Notes: generated from the sequence alone by a model not told the origin. Shown: positions 43,715 to 55,900, counted from the first letter of the stretch. The stretch: DNA of 64,000 nucleotides from Tricholoma matsutake (GCA_026075535.2 AP026539.1:7688001-7752000), one strand, 5' to 3'. Program-made: numbers and translations.

Positions 43715-44299
43715 TCGTTGTTGAGAAAGGCATTTCACACCACAAGTGTAGGTGGAATACCTAAGAGAACACAACTAGGGTCCCCTACGTATATTTAAGG
43801 TTTATATACTATGTTACATATATTGTACATTGTTGTTACCGATGTGCTCATACATGCGCATACATATTGATGCATGTGAAATAAAATTCTCATGCTATCA
43901 AAGTGTAGTGTCATTCAGCATAATGTAGCGTAATTTGACATAATAAAATAAAATAAAATTTATTAGGTAATGGGAGCTCTTTACACTGCCCCACGTATTC
44001 CTGGAGGAATCCTGGTTATCCCTGCCACAGCCATTGTTCACCAAATGTTGCATTCCTGGCTGTTTTTCCTCCAGGGGGATTCCTGGTTCAGTCCTGGTAT
44101 ATTCCTGGTAAATTAGGCTCTTCCTGGTACTATCCCAGGAATTCCCCAGGACTTGGACTCTCAGGAATCTGGGGGGACTGACCAGGAATCCTGTAGGACT
44201 AACCAGGACTCTATAAGAGTAACCAGGACTCTGTAGGACTCATCAGGACTCACCAGGACTCACCAGGACTCACCAGGAGTCCTTTCTATTAAAAAGGAA

Positions 44300-44371
44300 C
44301 CCTTTGAGGATTGAACCCAGGACCTCAGGGTTTAATTAAACAGGTGCAATATATCATTAGACCATAGTGCC
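44300..44371 (-). repeat. tRNA-like sequence (left)
   Basis: The minus strand reads GGCACTATGGTCTAATGAT (A-box-like) and GGTTCAATCC (B-box), about 72 nt in total. The anticodon arm region is a GTTTAATTAAAC palindrome and the acceptor ends do not pair well. A tRNA pseudogene or SINE head, not a working tRNA. Confidence 0.6.
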
Positions 44372-45555
44372 ACTCTAATATACAACATAAGTTGATCTAA
44401 GTACCACATTGAGTGGCTGTGTATGACAAAGCATACAGCTGTGCCATCAACATTGCCAGCTCATCATTCAACCGCCACCACCACCGTCAACAATGCCCCC
44501 TCCACCTCCCTCCCTCCCTCCTTTCTCTCACTACCACCACCATGCCATTACCAACTGCCACCCCTCTAGCCAACAATGAACAAGCCACAACACACAGGAA
44601 ACGGGCCCAAATGATGTACATCGTTGTTTGGGCCCCAGGTAAGTTTTTTTTTGTTTGTTTCATTCTTTTTTGTTTAACATTAGTTTTCTTTTGAGTTTTT
44701 ATAGTTAATGAGCTGACTGGATGGGCCCTACATAAGTTTTTTTTTTGTTGCTTTTTGTTTTTATAAACTAACTAACTCATTTCTTTTGTTTTATAGGTTC
44801 TACTCTACTGGTAACAATGGCTGGACATGAGACAACCCAACACACCCACTCAATGCCTGCGAGCCTCTGCTTGTAGGATGGATCGTGAGTGTGTGAAGTC
44901 AATGGCCACCGCCTACCAGCACCAGAACCCCCAGAATGCAAAGCATGGCTGCCAACCACAATGGATGACAACCACAATGGACGACAATGACAATGGGGCC
45001 AACGACACACCACCCACCTCCAGCCCCATGAGCCACTGCTTGTGGGGTGGATTGTGGATGGAATGGCAATGACGGCCACCACCACAGCAGCACCCCAATC
45101 CACTGCTGTGAGCAACTGCTTGTGGGGCAAAAATGGGGAACCATTGGGATGGGGATGATGGGGAGACAGGGACAGGGACAGGGATGGGGACAGGGATGGG
45201 GACAAGGATGGGGAGTGGGACCCATGTACCCACACCATGATGAGACATCACCAGGCTGCCCCCTCCCCCACATTTTGCATAGGGAGGATTTTTTTTCTTT
45301 CATATTAATGCCCTCCCCCTTGCCCACGTTTTACAATGGTGAGGGGATTTTCTTTATTTATTCATAATTGCTCTCCCTTGCATGAGGTGCATGGGAGGGC
45401 TTTTTTTACATAGTTAATTGTATTGTATCCCTCGCATTAGATGCAAGGGATGTAGTTGATTAAAATTATTTGATCTTAATAGTGACTTTGAGAGAGATTA
45501 CATGCTTGAGTTTGAGTTTGAGTCATAAATAAACTTTATATGGATAACAAATAAT

Positions 45556-45640
45556 TCTCCTGTGGCTCAACTGGTTGAGCACACTTGTCTGGTTTGTCAT
45601 GTGATTCCTCATCATGAGGTCTTGAGTTCAATTCCTGCTT
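45556..45640 (+). repeat. tRNA-like sequence (right)
   Basis: TGGCTCAACTGG at 45563-45574 fits the A box and GAGTTCAATTCC at 45624-45635 fits the B box, spaced as in a tRNA with a longer variable arm. Stem pairing is weak. Orientation is opposite to the left copy. Confidence 0.6.
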
Positions 45641-45905
45641 TGCACAAATCTGTTTTGTGGGCATGTTGTGAAATTTCCGAAGTTGAGGCACTTGAATCAA
45701 ATTGACTTTCCATTATGGTTGGACATTTGGTAACATACCAGAAATCCTGGTAAGTCCCACTGGATTCCTGGTGAGTCCTGGTGAGTCCTGGTGAGTCCTA
45801 CTGGATTCCTGGAGGATTCCTGGTCTTCCTGGTAGGACTACCAGGATTCCTCCAGCACTATGTGGGGCAGTGTAAAGTTCAGGGTAATGGGGCTGTTTCC
45901 TAACA

Positions 45906-46103
45906 CTATCCGATGATGAGCACATTGTGGTAGTGTTGCAGGAAATAGCGTCTGAGCTGTCTCACTCAGGTGATTCTCACAGGCCTTGATTCACAGTGGT
46001 GAATCACAGCTGTTTTGCAGCAGGGGTCTGGGGGTGCAGCCCCCAGTAGCTCTAGCTATTTTGCGCTAATTAGCTGGTGAATTAGCCCTCACTGGGTGCA
46101 CAT
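45906..46103. other. Short spacer with inverted motifs
   Basis: GTGATTCTC, TGATTCACAGTGGTGAATCA (palindromic) and CTGGGGGTGCAGCCCCCAG (perfect hairpin, 46029-46047). No gene. Confidence 0.5.
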
Positions 46104-46613
46104 CACAATAATGCTGTTCACATTATCTGAAAAATAATGTGAATTTATTCCTAAATTTGTAAGCAAATTGCATGTCACATTATTGAAAAGTTATTGATAA
46201 TTACTTATATGTAACACTACCCACATTATCTGAATAAAAATCTTAATAACATCAAAGTAATGTCTTCCATAACTTTCAAAAAATGAATGAATCATTATCT
46301 AAATGTTACTGTTACTGAGAGTTATCATAACTTCTAAAAAATATAAAAGAAGTGTTGATCACATTACTTCAAAGTTATGTGAACATTATCTTGATGATAT
46401 TTTGAATCAACATTACAGAAATGTCAACATAACATACAAATAATGTAACTAGGAATATTCTAACATTATTCAAAGCCAAGAAAATCAGGTTTAGCATAAT
46501 GTCAAAGTAACAACTTCATAATATTTGAATCATGTTAGAATAATACAGGTTACAACATCTAAATATAATTCAAAGTGCAATGACTAAAATGTGTGTGACA
46601 TTACATGAACATA

Positions 46614-46796
46614 TGGAAGGAAGCTGGAGCTTCCAACACTCAGGGAGAATGAGACATGTTAGGAACTTAGTATATTCGGAGGGAAGAACTAAGATACAGT
46701 ACAAGTACTCGAAGTATAGACTATATACCAGTGGAATAACATGTGATACTGGATGCATGTGATAATGGCTTGCTGATGTAAGAGGACACTCTTACA
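46614..46796 (-). repeat. Solo LTR of S184 family (183 bp)
   Basis: TGGAAGGAAGCTGG ... ACTCTTACA, flanked by ACATA on both sides (46609-46613, 46797-46801). The opposite arm of the host element keeps the empty site as one ACATA, confirming insertion after arm formation. Confidence 0.92.
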
Positions 46797-47404
46797 ACAT
46801 AATTTAAAATGAGTTAGAGGATAACAGAATAATAGGAGACTCCAGAATGGGGAGTGACAATTCAGATTCCAGACTGTGGAATAGGGAGTACCAAGCCAGA
46901 TTCCAGACTCTAGAATAAGGAGTGGCAATTGGCAATCTAGGTCTGAAATGGGGAGTGACAATTAGCAGTCTGGAAGGAAGTTACAATTGGGTATTCAGAT
47001 TCAGTTGGGTGTAAGGAGTGGCATTTAAGAATCTGGACAGGAATGAGAAGTGGCAATTGGGGATCCAAATTGGCAAGCAAGATTCTGGACTCTGGAATGG
47101 GGAGTGGCAATTGGGAATTCAGATTACAGACTCCAGAAGGGGGAGTGGCAATTGTGTATTCAGATTCTGGACTCTGGAATGAGGGGTGGCAATTGAGAAT
47201 CCAGGCTCTGGGCTCCAGAATGGGGAGTGGCAATTGAGCATCCAGATTCCAGACTCTAGAATGGGGAGTGGCAATTGGCAAGCAAGATTCTGGACTCTGG
47301 GCTTGGGAATGGGAAGTGGCAAATGGCAATCTGGATGAGTCCAAAATGAAGAGTGGCAATTATGTTCCAGATTCCAGACTCTGGAATTAAAAAAGTGGCA
47401 TTTC

Positions 47405-47573
47405 ACATTGCAGAGTTGGCATTCCAGACTCCAGAGTCTGCATGCCAGACTCCAGATTCTCCATTCTGCATTCCAGATTCCAGATTCCGCATTCTGCATT
47501 CCAAACTCCATGTTTCAGACTCTGGATTCCACATTCCACATTCCACATTCCACATTCCAGACTCCAGAAAATG
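47405..47573 (-). repeat. Heptamer satellite, short array
   Basis: About 24 tandem 7-bp units such as CCAGACT, CCACATT and CTGCATT, the inverted counterpart of 48808-49515. Confidence 0.85.
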
Positions 47574-47739
47574 TGGGAATTGGAAACTCCGGTGCTGACT
47601 CCAGTGACTGCTATGGCATCACTATGGGGATTTGGCTGACCATGCCCATGTGACTGGTTGTGACATGTCCTCCTTTCCCTCCTGACTCCCTCTGAACAAT
47701 GTGACACCTGTGATACCCTGTGATGGCCCCTCTTCCTGA

Positions 47740-48121
47740 TGTCACTCGCCCTGCAAATCCTTGCCTGCAATGTGGTTGCATGGTTCCTGTGAAGCTAGCA
47801 AAGGGCAGGCAGTACCCGGGACATCACTATATGCATGTAAGTTATGTACAATATTGGATCAATGTTGTATAATCAACAACATGCCCACAGTGCCTGTCCT
47901 GCAATAACCATTATGTGTTTCCTGTGATCTCCCCTGCCCCAAGTTCAGGTCCGCCATCTCAGCATTCTAGCATGCCAAGGGCTATGGAGGGCTGTGCTCA
48001 ACAGGCATGTCCCAAGGCACCTCATCGCTCATGCCCCAATATCATGTGCAAATTGTGTTGCATAGATCGCATGGGTGGCTGCTTAGCACCTGGTCACAAC
48101 TTTGCAGCTGTTTCTGAGTGA
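47740..48121 (+). pseudogene. Cys/His-rich coding traces in the centre of the long-arm element
   Basis: Frame pieces: PANPCLQCGCMVPVKLAKG and YPGHHYMH end at a GTAAGT donor (47838). After CTGCCCCAAG a frame gives SMPRAMEGCAQQACPKAPH, then CPNIMCKLCCIDRMGGCLAP and GHNFAAVSE, stop TGA 48119-48121. Spacing C-x4-C-x7-C-x4-C-x2-CC-x7-C-x4-H suggests a zinc-binding fold. In Agaricomycetes such modules occur in uncharacterised proteins near DNA transposons (recollection, unverified). No DDE domain seen. Confidence 0.4.
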
Positions 48122-48807
48122 CAGAGAGAAAAATGGCCTGTGTCACAGTTACCACCTGCCCACAATCCTCATCCTTGCCACCCTGTGTCCTTGCCACTCC
48201 TTATTTCAACTTATGATGAGTGATTTTCTTCACCTGTGGATTTTGTGTTAGACCTACCTGATGTGAATAAAGCTGTATCTCTCGCTTCAGTTGACCTGCA
48301 AGCCGAATATATGTTGTGATTTGGGTTAAAGTAATGGTACATAGTACAGGGTGGTCCTGAAAACATCGCAGGACATCAATGTCCATCCTGGCGAGACATC
48401 TTGAAGGAAGCAAGTTGAGCTAGGGATAAACATGTCAGTTGAAAAACTAGAGAACACTGTGAGTATCCTAAGCTGCAGGATCTACTCTAGCAAAGTTTTG
48501 ATCAATTTTGCTGGAATGTATGGGAAATCAATTACTTGTTCTATTGAGGCTTACTTTTTAGTAGCTATACAAGTTATGTACCAGTGTAGGTAGATAGATA
48601 TCAATTTAGTAACTTGGTAACTAAGCTTAAGGAAGATGATATAAGTATGATATATAGGCCATGAAGACATTTATAGCCAAATGATGTTGCATCCTGTTTG
48701 TTATTTTTAGATGCCACAGATCAGGCCTGCTGGTTGGATACCCATCATTGGAAGGGGTGACTCCAGAGTCTGGAGTCTGTAAGGGCAACCAATGATGCAA
48801 CTAAGCA

Positions 48808-49515
48808 GAATGTGGAATGTGGAATGCAGAAGGTGGAATGTGGAATGTGGAATGCAGAATGCAGAATATGGAGTCTGGAATATGGAGTCTGGAATGCAGA
48901 ATGCAGAGTCTAGAATGTGGAGTCTGGAATGCAGAATGCAGAATCTGGAATCTGGAATCCGGAGTCTGCAATGTGGAGTCTGCAATGTGGAATCCAGAAT
49001 CCAGAATCCAGAATCCGGAATCTGGAGTATGGAATGTGGAATGTGGAATGTGGAATGTGGAATCCAGAATCCAGAATCCAGAGTCTGGAATGTGGAGTCT
49101 GGAATGCAGAATACAGAATGTGGAATTCGGAATCTGGAATCTGGAATCTGAAATGCTGAATGCGGAATCTGGAATCTGGAATGCGGAATCTGGAATGTGG
49201 GATCTGGAATCCAGAATCCAGCATCCGGAGTCTGGAATGTGGAGTCTGGAATGCAGAATCCAGAATGTGGAATGTGGAATCCAGAATCCAGAATCCAGAA
49301 TCAGGAATCTGCAATGTGGAGTCTGGAATGTGGAATGCAGAATGCAGAATCTGGAATGCAGAATCTGGAATCTGGAATGTGGAGTCTGGGATGCAGAATG
49401 CAGAATGCGGAATCTGGAATCTGGAATGCAGAATCCAGAGTCTGGAATGTGGAATGTGGAATGTGGAGTCTGGAATGTGGAGTCTGGAATGCGGAATCTG
49501 GAATCTGGAATCTGG
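48808..49515 (+). repeat. Heptamer satellite, long array (about 100 units)
   Basis: Continuous 7-bp units of the form RGARTNY (GGAATGT, GGAATGC, AGAATCC, GGAGTCT, GGAATCT). Because 7 is prime to 3 and the units avoid stops, long open frames appear on both strands and in several phases; they are artefacts. Expanded about fourfold over the inverted array in the other arm. Confidence 0.93.
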
Positions 49516-50497
49516 AACATAATTGCCACTCTTCATTTTGGACTCATCCAGATTGCCATTTGCCACTTCCCATTCCAGAGCCCAGAGTCCAGAATCTTTC
49601 TTGCCAATTGCCACTCCCCATTCTAGAGTCTGGAATCTGGATGCTCAATTGCCACTCCCCATTCCAGAACCCAGAGCCTGGATTCTCAATTGCCACTCAT
49701 TCCAGAGTCCAGAATCTGAATACACAATTGCCACTCCCCCTTCCAGAGTCTGTAATCTGAATTCCCAATTGCCACTCCCCATTCCAGAGTCCAGAATCTT
49801 GCTTGCCAATTTGGATCCCTAATTGCCACTTCTCATTCCAGAGTCTGGAGTCCAGATTCTTAAATGCCACTCCTGATTCTGGATTCCTGAATCTGAATTG
49901 GTACTCCCTATTCCACAGTCTGGAATCTGAATTGTCACTCCCCATTCTGGAGTCTGCTATTATTCTGTTATCCTCTAACTCATTTTAAATTATGTTCATG
50001 TAATGTCACACACATTTTAGTCATTGCACTTTGAATTATATTTAGATGTTGTAACCTGTATTATTCTAACATGATTCAAATATTATGAAGTTGTTACTTT
50101 GACATTATGCTAAACCTGATTTTCTTGGCTTTGGACAATGTTAGAATATTCCTAGTTACATTATTTGTATGTTATGTTGACATTTCTGTAATTTTGATTC
50201 AAAATATCATGATGATGTTCACATAACTTTGAAGTAATGTGATCAACATTTCTTTTATATTTTTTAGAAGTTATGATAACTCTCAGTAACAGTAACATTT
50301 AGATAATGATTCATTCATTTTTTGAAAGTTATGGAAGACATTACTTTGATGTTATTAAGATTTTTATTCAGATAATGTGGGTAGTGTTACATATAAGTAA
50401 TTATCAATAACTTTTCAATAATGTGACATGCAATTTGCTTACAAATTTAGGAATAAATTCACATTATTTTTCAGATAATGTGAACAGCATTATTGTG

Positions 50498-51139
50498 GTT
50501 GATTACTGTGATGAAACACTTGCTACATAGTCCAACAGACTTGTTACTATACTTGTTAGATTGTTACGAGTCCTTAACAAAGTTAAGACTTGTTCTTCAA
50601 ACTGGGAATCGATGAAAAATTCAGTGTGACCATTTTTCCATATCTGTTTTCCCCATGGTCAGTAATTTTTTCCCACCTTCCAGCAACCATTACAAAAATT
50701 ACTGACTTTACTAACCGTGGGACAAAAAAATTAGCCGAGATGCAGATTTTGAGTATAAAAGGAAATTTTTCATCCAGCTATCTAAATTACTGGTAACCTA
50801 TAGTAATGACTTCAATACATTCGATTACAAATTGTTATTGATAGTTTCATTACAATTGTTATTGATCAGTTACAAACATGAATGGTCAAAAACTCTGAAT
50901 CATCAAATTGCCTTCTGAATTGTGTTTCACTTTGTGATTCACGTTCTCTCAAGTCTTATTTTAAATATTAACCCAAAACAGGACTTTCCTTGATGTGTGC
51001 TTAATCGACACTTGAATCACACTTGAAAATTTGATGGTCAGAGTAATTCTGGGCAATTTATGGATGATTCACACCACTTAATGGGACCTGAATCATGACT
51101 GAATCTACAAGTGAATTATTATTGTTCTATCACTACTCA
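50498..51139. other. AT-rich spacer
   Basis: Several GATTCA/TGAATC repeats around 50920-51120 and an inverted pair AGTAATTTTTTCCCACC / ATTACTGAC near 50660-50705. No gene. Confidence 0.4.
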
Positions 51140-52580
51140 TGTTTATCAATGGCCATTTTATGCATTCTAAACCTAGTTTCTTCTTCCTCATCTTTATAAT
51201 ACCCAACTTTGCGCTTCAATGAGAGGGGCCTTGGAATGTCTTGTAAACATTCATGATATTTTGCCTTTTCTGCATCCTGCACAACATTAGTCAATGATGT
51301 GTATGTTTGTCATCATAATACTGTAACTTACTTTGAGTGGTGTACTATCAAGTAGGGTAAGCGCATGCAATACAATGATCATTTTGTATTTTTTCCCTTT
51401 GAGACACCTGGGCCTCCACGATATCACCAATCCTGAATTTGATGGGATTGATAACATTGTATCTGCATTAGTGTGATATAATTTAGTCATCGTAGTGAGT
51501 GGTAAGTGTGCATGTATACCTTTTCTGACCACCAGTATGTTTGCATAGCTCAAAGTACTCCACCTCATTCTCCCATGTGTGAGCAACATCTGTACCTTCT
51601 GATACTGCTTCGAGCATGCCATCGGGATCTACACCTGCTTTGAACCTTACCACTTCAGATGATGAGATGTGCTTTCAATTAGTAAAATAATGGTTGCCCA
51701 TGTCGACAGCTTCATAGTCTTCAAACATCGTTGGAGCCCATTCTTCCATGCTATCATCTGGAACTGCTCGCAAAAAGGTGTGGTGGATTGCTTGAATCGC
51801 TGTGATGGAGTCTCTCATGCTTGAGGACCCTAGCGATGTGAGCATGACTGATTGTCGTAGATATCTTAGTTGTCTGAACTCACTAGAGTAACAAAATAGC
51901 AGTGAGAAGGATAATGACAATAAAGTCAGAGAACTTACATCTTATGTGTTTTTCTGATAGGAGGCAAGTCCTTCTGGCAAAGAATTCCCTGAAGGCAAAG
52001 AACAAGCTCCTCCTGATTGCCAATATTGTCTATCTGCTGGGTCAGCTTTCAACCGTCATGTCTCTCAACATATATTGGTGTTGCAGTTGTGGATGCGCCA
52101 TCAGCCTATGAGTTATTAGTTAATATCATAATCACAATCATCCTGAAAAATCGTGCTTACTTCTTGATATAGACGAAGCTGAGCATGTCTTGGGCTACAC
52201 CCAGCTAAAAGTAACTCCAGCTGTGCTCCTGTACATGATATCAATATTGGCCAGCATATTTGTAGAAGCAGAACATACATGCAGAAGATTGGTTGTAGTA
52301 CTGATCCATGTATCTGGACTTGTCGATATCGGAGGGAAATATGGAGTCATGCTGTTGTTTGTCCTATGCCTCATAACCATATATCATTCATTCTTGCTAG
52401 TCTGCCGCATAAACTTGTTCCAGTACCTGGCCAAATATGCTTGGCAATCCTGTTTTCTGCGGCTTCTAGTATATGGGCACTATTCAGGTGCATTGGTACA
52501 TCATATTCACTGTATGCTCATTACAAGTTTCCTGCAGGGAAACTCCACATGATAATGTTACATGAGACTATTTCGACCTA
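51140..52580 (-). pseudogene. Decayed spliced gene, Agaricomycete hypothetical family 1
   Basis: Minus-strand exon pieces from 5' to 3': NSMTPYFPPISTSPDTW and HVCSASTNMLANIDIMYRST (52.2-52.35 kb); LPPIRKTHKM before a 56-nt intron; then FRQLRYLRQSVMLTSLGSSS, IQAIHHTFLRAVPDDSMEEW and APTMFEDYEAVDMGNHYFTN, a TGA (R expected), then EVVRFKAGVDPDGMLEAV. Later FRIGDIVEAQVS follows after a shift. I recognise this as a repeated uncharacterised mushroom protein, with no assigned domain. Several stops; not functional. Confidence 0.55.
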
Positions 52581-52997
52581 GTAATTAGCATGAGTTTGTG
52601 ACAACATGCCTCAGGGTGGATATTTTGTCATACATTTGTATTGGGATTGTCCTTGGAATTCTCATCGCTTGGGTTAATAGTTTTCTGGTACAGGCAGGTT
52701 CAACAACTAGCACTTCTTTTTATTCTCCTTGTGGAATAGTTGTGTGTTATAGAGTTTGATGCATTTTATTTCCTTTGCCATGGTTCAGCTTTCAGCCTCC
52801 AGTAGCAAGAAATTTCTTTACGGCCACCTGTTCCATGAGAATGTTTTGTTTGCCTCGTAAAACTTGTCAGTCATCTATTTGGTTTGTATCCTTCAGTGTT
52901 TTATCTCTTGTTAATCATGTGCCTGGAAATTTGTGCTTAAAAGCCTTGTTAAGAATATAAAATCTATAGTTTCTTGCCTTACCTCCTGCTCCTCTCA

Positions 52998-55900
52998 ATG
53001 GCTCCTCCTAGAAGCAAGACTTTGGCAAAAGAATGTGTCTGTTCTGATCCCTTCATTGTTGATGATGATGAGTCTGTTGAAGGCTCTGATGATGACGATT
53101 ATGAGGAGTTAGTATTGCTATTTATATTCATTAAATGTTCTGTACTGACTTCTTTTCTATTCAGTGGAGAGTTGATTGGTGATGATTCTGATGAAAGTGT
53201 AGAGGAAGAAGTGTTAGTATTATCCCTGCATATCTTCTGGATACTGAACTTATCAATTTTCATGTTCCACTATAGGATTGTTACACTACCGAAAAAGGCT
53301 TTACATCATAAGGCTGCAACTCCTCCTATGACTCCAACACCCAAGAAGTTGATGCGGTGCAACTGATAATTGTATGATATATGTTTTCGTGCTGATGTTT
53401 TTTTTTCCCCTACCTCTTTGTATGCACAGTGGCAAGAAACGAACCATCAATGAGGTTGGATGATGCATTCGTTCCAAGGTATTGTCACTTTATGATGTGT
53501 ACCCTTATAAGTAACATACAATCCTTTCTTCCAGCCCTACAAGAGACTCACCTAAAAAGCCTAAAACTAATCCAAGCACTCCTTCATCCAGCAAAAACTG
53601 GGTGTATGTCTTGGTTCCAAGGTTGATCTTGTCATCTGACTGTAATACATTTGATAGCACCGCTCCATCTATGCCAAGTCCTGTAAAAAAAACAAGGTAG
53701 TTTGGTCTTTCTTTCTGTTGCTTTTGGGTACTTGCTAATGAAACATATAGACAACAAGTCTTCGACAATGCTGTGTAAGTTTAAGTTTTTAAGTTCATTA
53801 TATTATCTTTGCTGATTACTTTGGGCTGTGATAGGAAGAAAGCAGCTATCAAGTCCAGCACACCTGCAAAAATTGCTTCAGCTAAGTCGCTACTACTGAA
53901 ATTGATTGCTGTCAAATCTCCATCAAAGGTGGCCAAAACATCGTCTTCCATTACGCCAAAGACATCTCCCACCAAGACATCGAAATTGTCTTCTACCAAG
54001 TCTGTGGTCAAAAAGTCAACACCTCCAGTCAAGGTGAAGAAGACTGAGTCGAAGATGTATGTTATATTTATGCTTGTAGATTTTTCATTACTTACTTTTC
54101 TTTTCCTTTGGCATTAAAGTAAACCTGAAGTTCTCGATATCGATGACTCTGCTTCAGCGTCTCATGTGCCTGTGAAACAGAAACTGAAGAAACCTTTGAC
54201 TGGTAAATCATCCAATGTGAGCAAGAAGGTCTCTAAATGGTAAGTTACACATACCTTGATGTTTCAACAAATGATTTTGGCTATTTGTCAAGCGCCAACA
54301 AAGTTGTTGATGTTCAGGAAGAGGAGGAGGAGGAGGAGGAGGAGGAGGAAGACAAGGAAGCAGACAAGGAAGATGGGGAGGAGGAGGAGGAAGACGGGGA
54401 GGAGGAGGAGGAAGATGGAGAGGAGGAAGAGGAAGAGGAGGAAGAAGAAGAAGAAGGATCTGATGAAGTGATCATTGCCGAAGATGACGACAATACATTA
54501 GATGCCATGGACCAGGATGAGGATGAAGTTGTTGAAGTTGAAGTTGAAAAGGCAGCCAAGTCATCCAAGCTGTCCAAGTTGTTGTCCAAGTTGTTGTCCA
54601 AGTCATTGTCCAAGTCATCATCCAAGTCATTGTCCAAGTATGTCCCAAAATTCCATGGTGTTGTGTTATTTTTTCTGACAAATGTTGCTTCAGTAAGTTG
54701 TCTTCAGAGACTGTTTATCTGGAAGACTTGGATCCAGTTATTACATACATTGAATCTATGTTTTATTCAATATTATTTATTCATCAATTGGTATAGCTTG
54801 CCAGTGCTCAGCAAATGTGGCATATACAACAGGGGCCTTGTTGATAACCGCTTGAGAACAACCTACAAGGGTCTTCCCAAACTGCCCGGGTGAGCAAATT
54901 AATATTTACTGCCAAACTGTAATAGCTGACCTTAATACATTGTTCTAATAACAGTGGCAGAAGAATCGTATCTTGGTCAGATGCCAGTGCCCAGGCCCAG
55001 TTTTATTTATTTTCTACCATATTCCAAGAAGATTATTATCCTAGTGCCAATATCAAGTGAGTGCTCCTGGCATGTCATCCTATCAAATCAATTTTAATTC
55101 TGTAAATTAGATATCTCAGATCGATTGTGACTTATGTCAGTGACAAAGCATCTGGCTTTGCTAATCTGGCAAGGATCAACCCAGCCCTCTTGTGCACAAA
55201 AAAACCAATGCCTACTTACAAAAATCCTTACATCTGCTTTCATGGTTCATCTGCACCAGCAAAATGTCTGATGGTCGGATTTGTCAATGAAGACAAGACG
55301 ACCAAACCCTTTACCATTCCAAAAAATGGGAAAATAATAAAGTCGTTCTCGTTGACACCCTTGTCATTGGAAGCGGAGCAGAACTTTGCAGCCATCTGTG
55401 TCCTCTTTGGTGTTGAAATGTACACCAGCGATATCCTGGGTAATGTTCTAACATTGACTACATGGTCTGAGGTGCTGCTTGGTAAGCGCTTACTTTCTAA
55501 CATTTATAAGGCCTTGCACTTACTATTTCTTTTAGGATCTGGATCTGGCACTTCGCAAATGTTGAATTCAAAGTCACGGAAGCCAAATTTGGCATTGCCA
55601 AGCAAGTCCATGGGTGCTCCAACCAAGAACATGAGCAAATCAATCACTTCGCATGGTCCATTAGATGATGGTGCATTCATTTCTAGTCTAAGATTGTTCC
55701 TGGTTGCTTACCAGAAGCAGTTCCGATATTTGATGCTAGAAATTGTAAGCTTGTGTTGCCGGAGAGCCTCAACACAATGGGCAGTAACAACAACCTTCCT
55801 CAGTTTCACGGTCCTGTTCTGGAAGATGCTGTTGTTCTGGCTTGCTTCACAGCTGGAAGTTATTCCACTGCTGCTGGTGAATTCCGTGTTTCTCATAACA

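Larger units (their letters stand above)
43975..45882. mobile_element. DNA element with tRNA-like sequences near both ends (1908 bp)
   Basis: Inverted ends CTTTACACTGCCCCAC (both sides, offset 3-5 bp), flanked by 9 identical bases GGTAATGGG (43966-43974, 45883-45891) within the LTR. A 9-bp duplication suits Mutator-like elements, 8 bp would suit hAT or KDZ types; not settled. Next come arrays of GGACTCACCA repeats, then one tRNA-like sequence per side, pointing outward-in symmetrically. The centre has an intron-like block (GGTAAGTTTTTTTT ... TTTATAGG) and GCAACTGCTTGTGGGG motifs shared with 17114-18253. Confidence 0.75.
43154..45905 (+). repeat. Solo LTR of family L401 split by two later insertions
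   Basis: TGTTAGGGCAAC at 43154 and TTTCCTAACA at 45905, with the perfect 5-bp duplication CTATC at 43149-43153 and 45906-45910. LTR pieces are 43154-43223, about 43715-43974 and 45883-45905, matching 33191-33591 in order. The gaps hold a hAT-like piece and the 43975-45882 element. Confidence 0.88.
46104..50497. mobile_element. 4.4-kb element with kilobase-long inverted arms
   Basis: The left arm starts CACAATAATGCTGTTCAC and the right arm ends with its complement at 50497. The arms stay alignable for about 1.1 kb, through AT-rich TAATGT-repeat sequence, then GGGGAGTGGCAATT-type repeats, then a heptamer satellite. The left arm carries a later solo LTR. The centre (47580-48800) is unique and has Cys-rich coding traces. 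No target duplication was found. Likely a long-TIR DNA transposon. Confidence 0.75.

Noticed and set aside
44777..45367. Overlapping 100-150-codon frames with Pro or Gly repeats
   Set aside because: They come from GGGACAGGGATGGGGACAGG repeats inside a non-autonomous element.
44300..45640. Functional tRNA genes
   Set aside because: A and B boxes are present but acceptor and T stems do not pair and no clear anticodon loop forms.
48801..49626. Long open frames (234-269 codons) on both strands
   Set aside because: They are read-through of a 7-bp satellite without stops; the peptide is a pure repeat in each phase.
45931..51135. A hAT element framed by TAGTGTTGCAGG and CTATCACTA
   Set aside because: The 8-bp flanks CATTGTGG and CTCATGTT do not match and the termini are only loosely alike.
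52190..52552. Hydrophobic 120-codon plus-strand frame resembling a membrane protein
   Set aside because: The opposite strand carries the exon pieces of family 1; the hydrophobic translation is an antisense effect.
54314..54637. Poly-Ser frame on the minus strand
   Set aside because: Antisense of the Glu-coding GAG/GAA tract.
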